From Cricetomys ansorgei (lineage: Eukaryota > Chordata > Mammalia > Rodentia > Nesomyidae): a stretch of DNA of 64,000 bases. The stretch spans positions 5,891,501 through 5,955,500 of the forward strand of contig JAMJFZ010001816.1 of the NCBI GenBank assembly GCA_026225945.1, in the 5' to 3' direction. Under the pieces are notes generated by a model that saw nothing but the letters and a program-made list of their open reading frames with translations, was not told the origin of the DNA and made no database searches. Positions 36,101 through 48,300 of this stretch are shown here, one piece after another. The translations under genes were made by a program, and so were the position numbers. Position 1 is the stretch's first letter; each line of letters opens with the position of its first letter.

Positions 36101-36704
36101 AGTTTTTCTTATTCATCCATCCTGGTCTTAATTGAGTCATAAACAGTTTTATAAGCAGTTTGTTTTTGTTGCTTTTTTTTTTTTTAAACTAGGAAACACA
36201 TTTAACAAAATGGCAGAGTGGGTGAAACAGGACAATGAAACAGGTATTTATTACGAGACGTGGACTGTCCGGGCCAGCCCAGGAAAAGGGGTGGAGACCT
36301 GGTTCGAATCCTACGACTGTGCGACATTTGTATTAAGGACGTATGAGAAATTGGCTGAATTTGGAGCAGAATTCAAGAAGATAGAAACAAACTATACAAG
36401 AGTATTTCTTTACAGTGGAGAACCTACTTACTTGGGAAATGAAACATCTATTTTTGGGCCAAAAGGAAACAAGACTCTTGCTTTAGCTATAAAAAAATTC
36501 TATCACCCCTTTAAACCACATTTGTCAACTAAAGAATTTCTGTTGAGTTTCTTGGAAATTTTTGACTCCGTGATTCTGCACAGAGAGTTCTACTTGTTTT
36601 ATAACTTTGAATATTGGTTCCTACCTATGAAATCCCCCTTTATCAAAATAACATACCAGGAAATCCCTCTACCTACCAGACACAAATCACTTCCTGACTG
36701 GTGA
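29803..36704 (+). CDS. Cln5: Cln5, lysosomal BMP synthase, four coding exons
   Basis: Encodes the soluble lysosomal glycoprotein mutated in neuronal ceroid lipofuscinosis type 5. The family is reported to act as bis(monoacylglycero)phosphate synthase and as a thioesterase with a papain-like fold. Exons 29803-29918, 32005-32170, 33574-33799 and 36193-36704 give 339 aa; mouse has 341. Residues 1-30 form a signal peptide with a Leu/Ala-rich core. Catalytic His98 and Cys212 align with human His166 and Cys280 (offset 68). Seven N-glycosylation sequons are present, at 111, 124, 159, 184, 236, 252 and 262. The eighth human site (N401) is His333 here. The start used is the first ATG giving a signal peptide at the mouse-like position. 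An open frame extends upstream without a plausible start. The gene looks intact. Confidence 0.97.
30316..30485 (+). repeat. diverged ~92-bp tandem duplication carrying CCAAT boxes
   Basis: TCCTGGCCAATCAGGATCA starts at 30316 and again at 30408. Each copy continues through a GTTGGTCCA.TTC and GAAGGTTGGCAGGGCT block. Each holds a CCAAT motif, and the first also has an inverted ATTGG. In Cln5 intron 1, about 400-570 bp after exon 1. Confidence 0.85.
30510..30612 (-). mobile_element. B1 SINE, minus, partial
   Basis: CAAGACAGGATTTCTCTGTC and TGTTCTGGAACTCACTCTGT, ending in GATCCGCCTGCCTCTGCCTC. Reverse B1 lacking its head. In Cln5 intron 1. Confidence 0.9.
31503..31735 (+). mobile_element. B3/B4-type SINE, plus
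   Basis: Head GACTGGGAAGATGGCTCAGC, middle CAGTGCATACCTGTCACCCC and GGGAGAGGCAGAGAAAGGCA, running into the CA-rich array. In Cln5 intron 1, just before exon 2. Confidence 0.75.
31736..31910. repeat. CA/CATA-rich imperfect microsatellite
   Basis: About 170 bp of interrupted CA, CATACA and CACATA units behind the SINE. His/Thr-rich or Cys/Val-rich peptides predicted from it are artefacts. Confidence 0.95.
32005..32170 (+). CDS. Cln5: Cln5 exon 2
   Basis: 166 nt encoding R-F-S-S-R-P-E to L-L-G-H-L, with acceptor TTCTTACTAG and donor GTAAGA. It contains the conserved Cys residues of Y-C-Q-A-K-Y-T-F-C. Confidence 0.95.
32270..32575 (-). mobile_element. B3-family SINE, minus
   Basis: Ends with GGGGATTGAACTCAAGTCTT and the reversed box A TTACCCTCAGCCATCTCCCA. 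The GT-rich reversed tail (CATGCATGTGTATGCACCTG) lies at the left. In Cln5 intron 2. Confidence 0.75.
32614..32725 (+). mobile_element. B1-like SINE, plus
   Basis: CACACCTCTAATCCCAGCAT and GAGCTACATGGCAAGACTGT, followed by an A-rich tail. In Cln5 intron 2. The following 32750-33250 may contain old LTR sequence, but I could not confirm it. Confidence 0.65.
33574..33799 (+). CDS. Cln5: Cln5 exon 3
   Basis: 226 nt starting K-V-M-H-D, so it carries the catalytic His98, and containing sequons N111, N124 and N159. It ends in phase 1 within a Gly codon at donor GTAAGT. Confidence 0.96.
36193..36704 (+). CDS. Cln5: Cln5 exon 4 (terminal)
   Basis: 512 nt from the split Gly170 to TGA. Contains E-S-Y-D-C (catalytic Cys212) and the last four sequons. 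The acceptor follows a nearly pure T tract. Confidence 0.97.
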
Positions 36705-37990
36705 CAACTTTCACTCTGCTGCTCTCCCCGCAGCTTGCACCCGTTTCCTTCCAGGGCTCTCTTTCCATTTGTGTCTTTATTTACCTTCCCTCCTTGGGGC
36801 AGGAAGGTGAAGCGTGCCCACTGTTGGAAGTGCAGTACGTTACATTTCAGGACTCTTGGAAAGCAGAAACCAAAGTGAATGCATTGTGATCTTGATTTCA
36901 TTGAGTCTTTGGTCTCAATGCTGACATGTCCACAGGCCTCCCTTTTCTGTTACAATAGTGCTGTTTCTTAGTTGAAGGGCTTTTTGGTCGTCTAAAGAGA
37001 AGCTGTTCTTAAAGCTATTACAACCTCGGGGTCCAAGTCTATTCATATAACCTCAAAAAACTTGTCTGGACACCGTTGCTGAAGCAGTGCCTCCAGATAT
37101 GGTAAATAGTGTTGAAGAGCAGGTTTCTGGCTAGCATTTCAGAATGGGCTAGTACCTAACTGGCTGTTGTGATATAAGCAACTTAACACCTCTAGATTGG
37201 TGTCTTTGCCTCTAAAATGACCCATATGCCAGGAATATTTAGATTGAGGGCACCTATGTTGGCATAGGAAGGGCACAATAAATGCATATATGGTTTCAGA
37301 GGACTACTGGGATTAAAACCTAATGTAGATTACAGGCTATATGTTCCTAGGTCTTGTAATAACCCAGACTTTCGAGCGGTAGACAGTACCTACAGCTTCA
37401 GCAGTTCTTCAGAACAGGCCACAGAAGTATCTGGCTGCAGACATGGCTGGGTGAAATGTACTTCTGACTTGCCATGTGCCCTCTACTTCTTCACCCACTA
37501 ACAAGGCTAGCACAGTAGGGTACTCTTTTTAAGAAAGGACAGGATTCTGTCAAGGACCTTCAATTCACTATGCTTGTATTAGGGTTACTAGACAAGCTCT
37601 CAAGGTCCTGTGTTTGGATCAATTGAACCCATTTATTTTTTTCCCCCCCATTCATAAAAACACACTAGCACAATAATGAAAAAAGGTCTGTTTAATATGC
37701 AAATGTGCCAGTTATTCAGTTTCACCTAACAGTTGAGCGCTTGAGAGGTTAGTACATTACTGTTGTTATAAAAAGCCTCATCATACGTATCTACTGGCCC
37801 AGATGTGTAAGTCAGGGCTGAGCATGGTTAAGAGACCTGGAATTGTGTTTTCACTCAGGATGCACTGAACACTTTTCAGCAGTATTCAGATTGTGGTCTT
37901 TGGACCAGTATCTATGCACCAAATGTTACCAGTCTGTGTTGTTTCTGTTCAGTCTAATATAAACAATAAAAACAAAACACAAAAAAACAT
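36705..37990 (+). other. Cln5: Cln5 3' UTR, candidate extent
   Basis: Sequence after the stop, free of recognisable SINEs, running to the AATAAA at 37965-37970. I infer it is the 3' UTR. Confidence 0.5.
37965..37970 (+). terminator. candidate poly(A) signal, Cln5
   Basis: Canonical AATAAA about 1.26 kb after the stop, followed by A-rich sequence and then a GT/T-rich stretch (TTTGTATGTTTGATC). Confidence 0.5.
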
Positions 37991-38739
37991 GTCTTGGAAT
38001 TTGTATGTTTGATCTTATTTGTCTTATTTGTTAAAAGTATAAGCCCCATGAAGCCAAAGTGACTCCACATGACTGGACAACCATGCACTGCACTACACAG
38101 AGGTAGACTTGTTCTCATACACAGAAGGAACCGGTTTCTACTGCTTTCTTAAAGGTTCATAGGTGGCAGCATAAAAGGCAGAGTTCCTGTATAGCAGAGT
38201 GGATTCTGGGAAATGGGAGAACACAGAACTACAAGTCTAGGGGCTTCTTATTGGATTTACAGCAGAAACGGAAACGTGGGGAGGGACTGAACCAGACAGT
38301 TAATTCAACCATGAGATGTTCAGGGCTGTTCTACGTAGATTCCAGACAGGCATGCTCATTAGAGAGAGAGATGCACCTCCTTTCTGGTATCTCTGACTTT
38401 GGCGAGGTCAGAACTGTGCAGAGAACCAAGGTCATTTTCAAACTTTCAGCCAAGGGAAACCTTTACTTGTGGGGTCCCCTACCCTAAACTGCCTGGCCAG
38501 TCTCTATCTCCTGCTCTCATCAAACACAGAGATCTACAAATTAAATTTCGTTGCCATTTGAGTTATGATACGTTTATTTCTATATCAGCTCAAGTTATAA
38601 ATGTGTAATATTTATGAGATTCTCTTTTTGGTTTTGCTTGAATATTATGACTTCAGAATAAATATATTTTCACCCATTAATCTGGCTTATTATCAGGCAA
38701 TTATCTGTTGTTGCAGATAAAAGAAAATAGCTAAAAGGT
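37991..38739. other. gap between convergent genes, nothing recognised
   Basis: No gene found between the candidate end of Cln5 and the LINE-1 end starting near 38740. Confidence 0.45.
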
Positions 38740-39345
38740 GAATTTACTATCGGTACTCAGCACCTCTACTCAATGACTCCCTAGAAAAATGAGAAGGAAA
38801 AAGGTCTCTCGCTGATACTTGGGTTAAAGTGCTGCGAGTAACAGTTTAGTGCTCAGCCCAAAACAGGTATCTATCATCACACCCTCCAAGGCTCAGTAAA
38901 CATGGAGAGGCAGAAGAAAGGGTCCGCAGTACAGGACAGCGAGGGTGCTATGAGGTCCTGCCGCCTGGGCAGGACAAGGCCACTGTGTTGGCGACTGTTA
39001 ACATTCCATCGTGGATGAGGAAGGGCTCAGGGGGCCACACCCTTCTCTAATAAACTACTGGCAGTCTGTTTGCTGGAGGTTAGGGTTAGGGTTAGTCATT
39101 TTCTGCAGTGGTATTGCCGCCAGTAAGCTGCCCATGCTCCAGTTAAGTAACCTCCCATCCAGCTCATGCAAGCGTCTCTGAAGTCTGCGGGTTCCAAGAA
39201 GAAAAAAAGAAAAAAAGGAAGTAAAAGAAAAACTTGCTGGAAAGGGGCTGGGCAGGAGTGGATGACAGAGTAATGGGGAATGAAAATGACCAAAATACAT
39301 TATATGCATAGAGGAAATTGTCCAAGAATAAAAACACATTGAAAT
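38740..39345 (+). mobile_element. LINE-1 3' end, plus, with short telomere-like motif
   Basis: GGGTGCTATGAGGTCCTGCC, GAGGAAGGGCTCAGGGGGCC and GTCATTTTCTGCAGTGGTAT, and the ending ACCAAAATACATTATATGCA and GAATAAAAACAC, form a typical rodent L1 3' region. At 39079-39095 it contains two and a half TTAGGG units. Confidence 0.65.
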
Positions 39346-39374
39346 TGTCAGACTCTGGTTTCCCTAAGGTGAAA

Positions 39375-39570
39375 ACGTGTTTGATGGTACTGAGAGTTGA
39401 GCCTAGGCTCTCAGACATGGGAAGGAAGTGTTCTACCACTGAGCCATGATATCCCTACATCACTCCTTTAAGTTTTGAGACAAGGTCTTAGTTGCCCTGG
39501 CTGGCTTTGAACTTGCAATCCTGGCTTAGCCTTCTAAATAACTTAGGAAAAGGTCTGTTCCACCCGGCCC
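39375..39570 (-). mobile_element. B4-like SINE, minus
   Basis: A reversed ID/tRNA-like part (GTGTTCTACCACTGAGCCAT) lies next to a reversed B1-like part (GACAAGGTCTTAGTTGCCCT). This is the composite expected of B4. Confidence 0.6.
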
Positions 39571-40084
39571 AGCCTAAACACACTTTTAGTCACTCTTTAA
39601 TGTCTAGATGGCTTCATCCTCTTCAAAGTGCCTTCCAAGAATTTCTTCCTTGTTAAAATGATTTAGGTATTTACTCTTTTGGGGAGAGGGCTGGTTATTA
39701 ATTCCAAGAATAAGCTTTCAGTCTCTCAGGAAATCCTTTGTCTTTTTTTCAAAGGAGTCTGTGGCCAGCAAACACGTGGTACCCTTCTTTTTGTTAACAT
39801 TAAAACTGGCCTAAAATATACACAGGTTCTGCACAAATACGCAGTAACTTATTTACTGTTTAGCAAAGGTACTTTAAAAAGATATTTAATTAGCCTAGAT
39901 TACCACAAATTGCTGTTTTCTGAAAAATATTTAAGATAGTCGATTAAAATAATTTCTATGGTTTAAAAACTATTTTGAGTTTTTAATATATATATATATA
40001 TATATTTCTAATACAGCTGGCTGGGTTAAAGATAACTCTAAGACTGGTTTTAAAAACCCTATGTATTCTTAAATGTTTTAATTG

Positions 40085-40240
40085 TGTCTGGGTGTGTGTG
40101 TATGTGAATGCAGGTGTCCATGGAGGCCAGAGGCATCAGAGCTGTAACTAGGGTTACAGATGGCTGTGGCCAGATATGGGTGCTGACAACTTCACTGACA
40201 GGGCTCCAGCCCATAACTGCCGAGCTGTCTCGGACCCTGA
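40085..40240 (-). mobile_element. B3-family SINE, minus
   Basis: Reversed GT-rich tail (GGGTGTGTGTGTATGTGAAT), body AGGGTTACAGATGGCTGTGG, and reversed head CATAACTGCCGAGCTGTCTC. Confidence 0.65.
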
Positions 40241-40479
40241 GAGTCGTATTTCTAAGCAGCATATAATTTTCATTCTGAATACATAAAGCACCTATTTCTT
40301 GTTCATAACCATAAAGGAATTTTCATTTCATGGTAATGTCACAGGTATTAGAGTATAAGAACAGATTCAATGTGCCTAATTCTCATCTTCAAATAAGCCA
40401 GTCTACCATGGTTTCAACACTCTCAAATAATAGATCTGAAGCTAAACCACAGCTTTGTAATGTGTTTAAGTTATAAAGG

Positions 40480-42338
40480 CACAACAGTATTAGTAACTAT
40501 CTTTATTCTCAAATTGATAAAACCATTTAACATATATTTTACAGTATAAACAAATTAAGTGCTATGCATTTTGCTTATAAAGTTAAAGTATTCAAGCATG
40601 TAATTCAATCTGTACAAAAAGTAAGTTTTCAAATAAAGCTTTGGTTAGTAAAACTGATTATATTACTGTCAAATCCATTTTCCAAAGTTGTTGGAGGCGG
40701 GGAGCAAAAACAAAAACCCTTCAACTAGCACAAGTATTTCCTGTACAGTCTAAACTTCTTACTATTTAGTAAGTGGGGATAGTCTAATAGTTGCCTTGAA
40801 TGTTGAACTCTGGGTCAGTCTTTTTCTCCTCTATATGTAGTTGAAAGAACTCCATCACTTTTGAAAAGCATAAATTGTATAGATAGCCACATTTTTATTC
40901 TCAGAAAGTTCATCTATTTTTAAGACTGTTAGCTTCCATAACGGTCAGGGTACTTTCTAAATGTACATTACTGAAGAGAGCCATTTCAGGCACTGATGTA
41001 TTCTGCTGGGGTAAATCACTTCTAACTTCTCTCAGGAAAGACACCTACTAATACTAGTGCCCAGAATCCAAGTTCATACAATATCTTAAAAACAAAAACA
41101 AAAAACTGCATGTAACCAAAACAGTAATTTTTACACTCTACAAAGTCTAGGATTTACCTTTATTCATATGAAAGTAATATGAAAAGCTATATAACTTAAA
41201 TAATATAAAATACCAGTTTCAACCAAATTAACAATCACAAAACTGCAGACATTTTTCTATTAAAATGTTCCAGTTCACTGAGTAATATTTATTCAAAAAT
41301 TATGAACTTATATATACCTTCTTTTAAATTTAGTGTTTCTGAACTGTACAGATACTCCTTTTGATTTTTAAAGTTGTATTTACTGTAGCTATGTAATTCC
41401 AAAATTAAAGCATGAGCCATCACTAAAATTCACTGGAGACTAATGTTCTTTCATGGAAACTGTTTATAAACAATTTATAGTTCTACTTTTAATTATTTCA
41501 ATTTGGTTTTAAAGTAAGACTTCGTTTAATTATTGTATAATATTAAAACTAGTTTAAACAAAAAATTTTTAAAAGGAGATTAAAGCATTCCTTTACATAC
41601 AATGCCTCAGGTGCCACAAACATTAGTGATATAACAGGAAAGAACTCACATAGTTTAGCATATTACACAGAAAACCTGAAGTTTATACAAAGCTAAGTAT
41701 TATCTCTCTTCTATTCCACTGATTTCTTTAGACTTGATCCTGGCTATGTGTGCCATACTTAATAACCACTGCGACTTATCAGTGTTGTAATACTCTGATA
41801 TTTTCACCTTTATTTTTAAAACAGCTTCATAACATTCGAAAACATTCAACCAACCTCTTATGAGCTATATCGTACATTTCTCTCACAAATGCTCACTTTC
41901 CTGAGCTATATTAAACACCTTATAACAGGTGTATTTATAACTGAAGACCCTAAAAAGTGAAGTTTACATCTTTAAAAAAAATGCATAGAGAACATTTCAG
42001 AAAACCTATTAGTACACTTCTTAGATATTAGAATATACAGGTTGTTTCCTTCAGACTTTGAACTGTCTCATCTTCATAGTTGGATATTACTTTCAAATAT
42101 GAAACTACATTTTTATAATTTTTAAACATCTGATTGCTATTAAGCTACCAAAAAAAAATTGGAGTTATCTGACCCAAACTGTAGGTATTCCAACAAACAT
42201 CATTATAAGCTCACCAAAGATACCCAATTTTTGTGTCACAAAATAGAATTACATAAGAACTAGAGCAAATAAACTATTATAATACATTTTCTTAAAATTA
42301 AGGTGCTATTATTCATCATGCCCTATATCATGCAACCC
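40480..42338 (-). other. Fbxl3: Fbxl3 3' UTR, candidate extent
   Basis: About 1.85 kb of very AT-rich sequence without recognisable SINEs follows the stop codon. Absence of transposons in such a stretch is consistent with a retained 3' UTR. The end point is inferred from the poly(A) signal. Confidence 0.5.
40502..40507 (-). terminator. candidate poly(A) signal, Fbxl3
   Basis: On the minus strand this reads AATAAAG, about 1.83 kb after the Fbxl3 stop. Other TTTATT strings on the plus strand (for example 41158-41163) could serve shorter isoforms. Confidence 0.35.
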
Positions 42339-42982
42339 TTACCAAGTAGGCATCATGTCTGGAAACCACACCCTGCCAAGATGCTTGGACACCTCCCAGT
42401 GGATCTGCTCCAAACTATACTTTTGGTCAGGAATTAACACCTCTTCCATAATGGATAACTGAGACAGGCGGCCCCCACACATCTTCACAAACTCAACAAA
42501 GGCACTACATGAGACTTCACATTCCCCCAGCCCAATAGCTGACAAATTTTTGCAGCGTTCTGCAATGCGAATTAACTCCTCATCAAGGGGCCGTAACCCG
42601 TTGGCACACACGACCAGTTCTACTAGTCTGGGGCATGTCATGCCCACACGGCCAAGCACGTCTTTGCTTACTGATCTCCCAAAGTAAAGATGAGTGGCAG
42701 GTATTTCATAACGAAAGAATGGGTCAAATTCTTCTTCGTATAAAAAAAAATACATCACTAAGTTCACTTTGGGTGAGTGTTTGATGAAAGCATCCCAGCT
42801 GCTCTTCTGAATAGTATGGAAGTGTGTCTGTCCAGGGTTCTCACTGACAACATCAATGCGCAAATGTTCTAAGCGAACATGCTTTTCAGAAGACAGTGCA
42901 AGTAACAACTCATCACTTAGCAGATGGTAGTTCAGGGCCAGTTCTCGTAAGCCATGACACTGATCAGCTACACAAAGAATAC
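42339..42982 (-). CDS. Fbxl3: Fbxl3 last coding exon
   Basis: 644 nt from the split Gly215 to TAA, giving the remaining LRRs and the C-terminal M-M-P-T-W tail. The acceptor TTTTTTCTTCCAAG is strong. Confidence 0.97.
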
Positions 42983-45327
42983 CTTGGAAGAAAAAAAGCC
43001 CAATTATTTGTAAGTTTTTGTGCAATTTATCTGTTCAAATGTTTAATTAAGTGCATGTCCCAGAAAATAGCCATATTTCTCTTTTCACTAATTGATGCAA
43101 CTTTTAAAATTTAATTGTGATACAGAATTAGAAGACAAGTTACACTTAATTACTCCTGTTGTTTATAATACAAAACCAATTTTATATCGTTGTTGCTCAT
43201 TTATAACTCAAGAAAATTGTAACTGTCGTTAAAAAAATGTCATAACTGAGTTAAGATTCATTCTAGAAATGTACAGTGTAATTTTTTGTTTGTTCCTCAC
43301 CTAGAGCTCACTATGTAGCCTAGGGTTGGCTTCAAACTCACAATCCTCTGGAGTGCCAGCTGCTGTTTTATAAAAAAAGATCACTACACTAAACTTACAG
43401 TGTAAGAAAAACTACATGCCTACCTGGACCAAACCAGAGTACAGTTTCTGAAATCCAAAATGTAACCCTAATATAAAGAAATGGATAAGCTATGACCATA
43501 TAAGTGAAACAAAATATTTAGGAAGAAAAACTCCAAATGGTTACAGTTTAACTTCTAAACGCATGTAATAAGCTTGTCAAATTTTTATGAAATATGAAAC
43601 TATCACTCTTAATGATTCACTCTTAAACGATTCAAAAGTAACCACATTAACAAAAATATGTTGAGCTTTAACGCCCTAAGGAAAACAATTTCTTAAACAG
43701 TTTCCATTCTCAACATGTTTGCCCAAATTATTATCCTATCAAGAGATGACCTTACCAAGGATCAAAATAGTTCATCTTTGAAATGGCTTTATAGGAGAAT
43801 TTCACCCCAAAGCTTCACTGGAAACTATCCAACAAAAAGCCCACTCAATCCATTTCTTAACATTTAGAAACAGGCAAGACTAACACAACACACATATTTT
43901 CATTACTATTTATTTCACAAGTCACATGAGGTATTAAATATGTTTACCCACAAATACTCAAAATCTAAGGTGTTTCTAGTTCAAAGTAGAGAAATCTAGC
44001 TATAGATAGCAAAGCTAGAATACAAAAACAGACTATGAGTTCATGCACTGAACTCATAGCTTAAGAAATCTAGATAGGCCCATCAATAAAGAAAAACTTC
44101 ACAGGAGTGTAGGGAAACGGGCAATATAATAAAGAGGAGACAAAGTGACCACCAAAGTAACACTCCGCACAAGAGGGAGGGAGAGATCAGTGTTGCAGAA
44201 GCCATCTGAGACCTGCCTACAACTCTGCATTCCAAACTATGGATCTAATAAGCAGGCCTTAGTATAGGCTAGTGCATTTTTAACTAGCTATGCAGCCAGA
44301 CAACTAATGCACTATTTACAGGAGTTTAAAGACATAACAAATAGTGACAAGCACAAGTCAATAGTAAGGCAATTTTAAAAATAAGCAAAGGAAAAATATA
44401 GGCAAAATTCCAAAAAGACATTTCTTTAAAGAAGATATACAAATGGCCACTAAACACATGAAAAAAAATCTCAAATAGCTGGGCACAACACCTTTAATCC
44501 CAGCATTCAGGAAGCAGGGAGGTGCATCTGAGAGTTGCAGCCCAGCCTGGTCTACATAGTGAGTTCCAGGCCAGCCTGGAAAACATACTGAGACCCCATC
44601 CAAAACAACAAAATTATCAAGAAATTCATCTAGGCATTCTGATTCATGCATGTAATCCCAGGAATTGGGAAGCAGAGGCAGGAAGATTACTATGTGTTGA
44701 TGGCTAACTTGGGTTACATAGTGAATTCTGAGAGTGAGAGAGAGAGACAGACCCTGGAAGGGTGGCAGCGGGGTGTGATGGTGTCTGTGTGTATGCACAA
44801 ATCAAAACCACAATGATACTAGCATACTAGGATGGGTGTCGTGAAAAGGTAAAAGCGTTAGTGAAGATGTACAAGAGGAAAATACGATGCCAAGTCTCTA
44901 CTTTCATCCTCTATTTTTGGTTTAATCATTTTTGTTTTGGAAAATCTTCCCTAACAACTTTGGAACTCCCATTAAACTTTGTTTAATGACTTGCTACCTC
45001 CTGTTGCTCTGGTAACCTAAGTACCCTGGAACCAGCGTTTGACATGTAGGACAATTCCTCAAGAGCATAAACAGCTACTACATGACTTGGCAACCCTATT
45101 GCTAGCTATACACCAAGAGAGCCAATGTCCACACGAAAACTACATGAATTTTTACATAAGCATTATCTGTTACACTCAAATGGTAGAAAACAACCAAATA
45201 TCCACAGCTGATCAACAGATAAATGTGCTATAAACATATAATGGATATTATATAGCAACAAGAAATAATGAAATTCTTATCAATTATACAGCACAAATGA
45301 AAACATGCTAAGTAACAGAAACCAGAT

Positions 45328-45379
<52 letters not shown>

Positions 45380-48300
45380 CCATGTAGAGGAGCTATCCAG
45401 TAGAGGCAAAACTGCAAAGACAGAAAGTGCAATAATGGTAGCCCAGGACTGCATGGGATGGGGTAGTTGGGATTTAAGGGTGTGGCCACGTGCTTCCTTT
45501 GCTAAGATTCAGCTGATGATGATGTAGGCACTACTCTGTCAGCACACTACAAGGCAGTAAATAAACTGTTTTACATGAATTGTGAATAAATGGTACACCA
45601 ATTATTTTGCAATAAAAATTTTACAATGATGATGTTATGAGTACGTTAAAAAACTTTTAAAGAATAATTCACAAGGCACAGGGTACTGATCACACTGTAA
45701 GGTCAAAACAAAGAACTCCAGTTCCTTAGGGCTGACAACTCATAGGCCATGTGCCATGTGAGTGAAGAGCAAACAAGACAGGTGGGGGGCAGGATACAAA
45801 GGACCTTGTGCACTATGAAGCTATGAAAAACAGAGCTTACATTCAGCGCAGACAATAAAATATGATCAAGGTCACATAGAAAATAACTGCCAAGGCCTAT
45901 TAGTCTCTCCTTAGCTTCTATTTTATATGCTTTCAGTGATTATCTAGAAGTAGCTGAGGCAACTAGGAAAATACACCAGCACTAGCTATTCCTATCACTA
46001 AGAGTCTCCTTGTGGGTGATCTGGGAGATCACCCCTGAAAAAGCGGTGTTCTCCATTCAACAGTGAGTCATTCTTTGGGAGAATTCCAACCCTTCGTTAT
46101 GGCAAGAAAGTAAAACAAACAGACTTAGCTGAAGACAGCTAAAGACAGGAAGGGACTAAAATCATGTTTTCGTTTACTTTTTTCAGTACAAACTTGTAAT
46201 TCAAATAATCTCAAACTGAGCAATGCAATAATACTTAGAAAATTCTACACAAAAAGTAGTTGGAAAGACCTCTTATAATGTTTTCTAAAATTTAACTTAT
46301 AAAAGAGCATCCCCTCTCAAAAAGGCAACCACCTCTTCTCCTCTATGTAGTGAGAGGTTATTTATGTGACTGTTCTGACCCGAAACATCTATAGCTCAAT
46401 TAGCAAAATTCTACTTGAGATAAGATGTTCCACAAGCAGACTCCACAGTGTTGCCTTGTGGTTTGAATGTGCAATGTCTCTCTATAACATCATGTTTGGA
46501 CACATTTGGTCCCCAGCTGTTAGTGCTAGTTTGGAAGGTCATGGCACTTTTAGGAGTGGAGCCTAGATGGAGGAAATGATCACTGGGGTAAAGCCTGAGG
46601 TATCTCACTTCTCCTCTGTTTGTAAACTGCAGTAGGTGCAACTGAGACCAGCTACGTTGTGCTTCTGCACCATAACTTCCCCACCGTATTGACCAGTACC
46701 CCCAAGCTGTGAGCCAAAATAGACCCTTCGTCCATCCTTATGCTGCCTTTGTCAGATATCCTGCCCCAGCAATGAGGAGCTAATAAACACTCCCTTTTTC
46801 TCATTTTTTTAATCCATTTTCTGGCATATCCTATACTATACTCAATGTGCCACATACGACGATTAATAAAATAAGATGACAGGCAGTCTAAGATAGCAGA
46901 TGTTATGCTATTGAACTAGGACACTGAACATTTTTATGAAGAGGAAACAATTTTGTTATTTACAAGTTCATTAACTACTAAACAAACAATTTTCTTAATC
47001 TGATGAGCAATACAGTTTACTGGAATATGTGTGGTAAAAACATGACATACCTGCTGGAGAGACATGTGGACAGCTGCTCATTTTTAGCAGCTTGAGTGTG
47101 TCACTGTTGTTGGCCACTAGCACTTTAAGGGATGGATCGTCTACTGGGGTGTCATCTATCTTAAGTGAGGAGAGGGATTTGGAGTTTACAAACACAACTG
47201 TCAGTGCAGAGATAAAGTGAGACTGAAAGACAAAAGATTAAAACACTGTTTCAGTTCTTAGGAAATGATGTCTTACAAGGTTTCCTTACACTGTAAGACA
47301 CGGCTGTCTGCACCCTGAGGAATTTCAAAGCTGTTAGAAGGCAGCACCCCTGCACTCAGTTACCCAAGTATGGTCAAAAGAGGGGACTAGTTTCCATCTC
47401 TGAAGAAGGTCTTGTGTACCTGTGGAAGAAAATGTCACTTCAAGCCTCAGCGCATTTCTAAATCACAGCAACCTCAATAAGATCAAAGAGGATCCCTGGA
47501 ACTCTTTCAAACACACCACCATACTTGGAAGCTAATGTCCTGTACACTGCACCACACAGGAAAGAGAATCAACACAGAAACCACTGGCAAAATCAACAAG
47601 ACTTAAGTCAATCAACTCAAAAGCTGTAACTCAACTGGACCATGGAAGCATATACAAAAACTTTAAAACAACTACAATCATTTAAAAATCCCAAATTTAA
47701 AACCATCTCGAAACACTGTATCTAAAATATTCTCAAAACTTGATTTAATGTGTTTTACTTATAAATATTGTAGGCTATATTAACTTCTCATATACAACAA
47801 TCTATTGAACACATATCTGATCAAAAGGAATTCTTAGGGAAGTAAGAATTACAGCATGTATAAAGTACATGACTGAATCAGAACTGGGATAAGCTATAAT
47901 GAATGGGCAAATAATTTGGGAAAGGAAAGAAAGACCAATACATGCTCCAACATACATCCATATAACCAAACTCACGCTGCAACTACAGTTATAAATTCTC
48001 TACAGCGGTGCCAGAGGATGAAGCCATGCTAACAGTGATGTACAAGGAAATACTACCTCTTGGGTCACAATCTTTAATTTGCTTTTCCTTAGTGTGTCTG
48101 ACAACTGATTTTTGATTAAATAACTCATGTATTAACATCATATCTTTATATCAAACTCAACTATATCTTCCATGATCACATTTCTTTATTAGAAAGCCTA
48201 AGACTGCAGGTTAACTTCTTTCCTCATTGTCCGTAGCTAGCTATGGTCACATATATTCTTCTACTTTCTCTTCTCTTCAGGATAGCCAAAATATAGGAAC

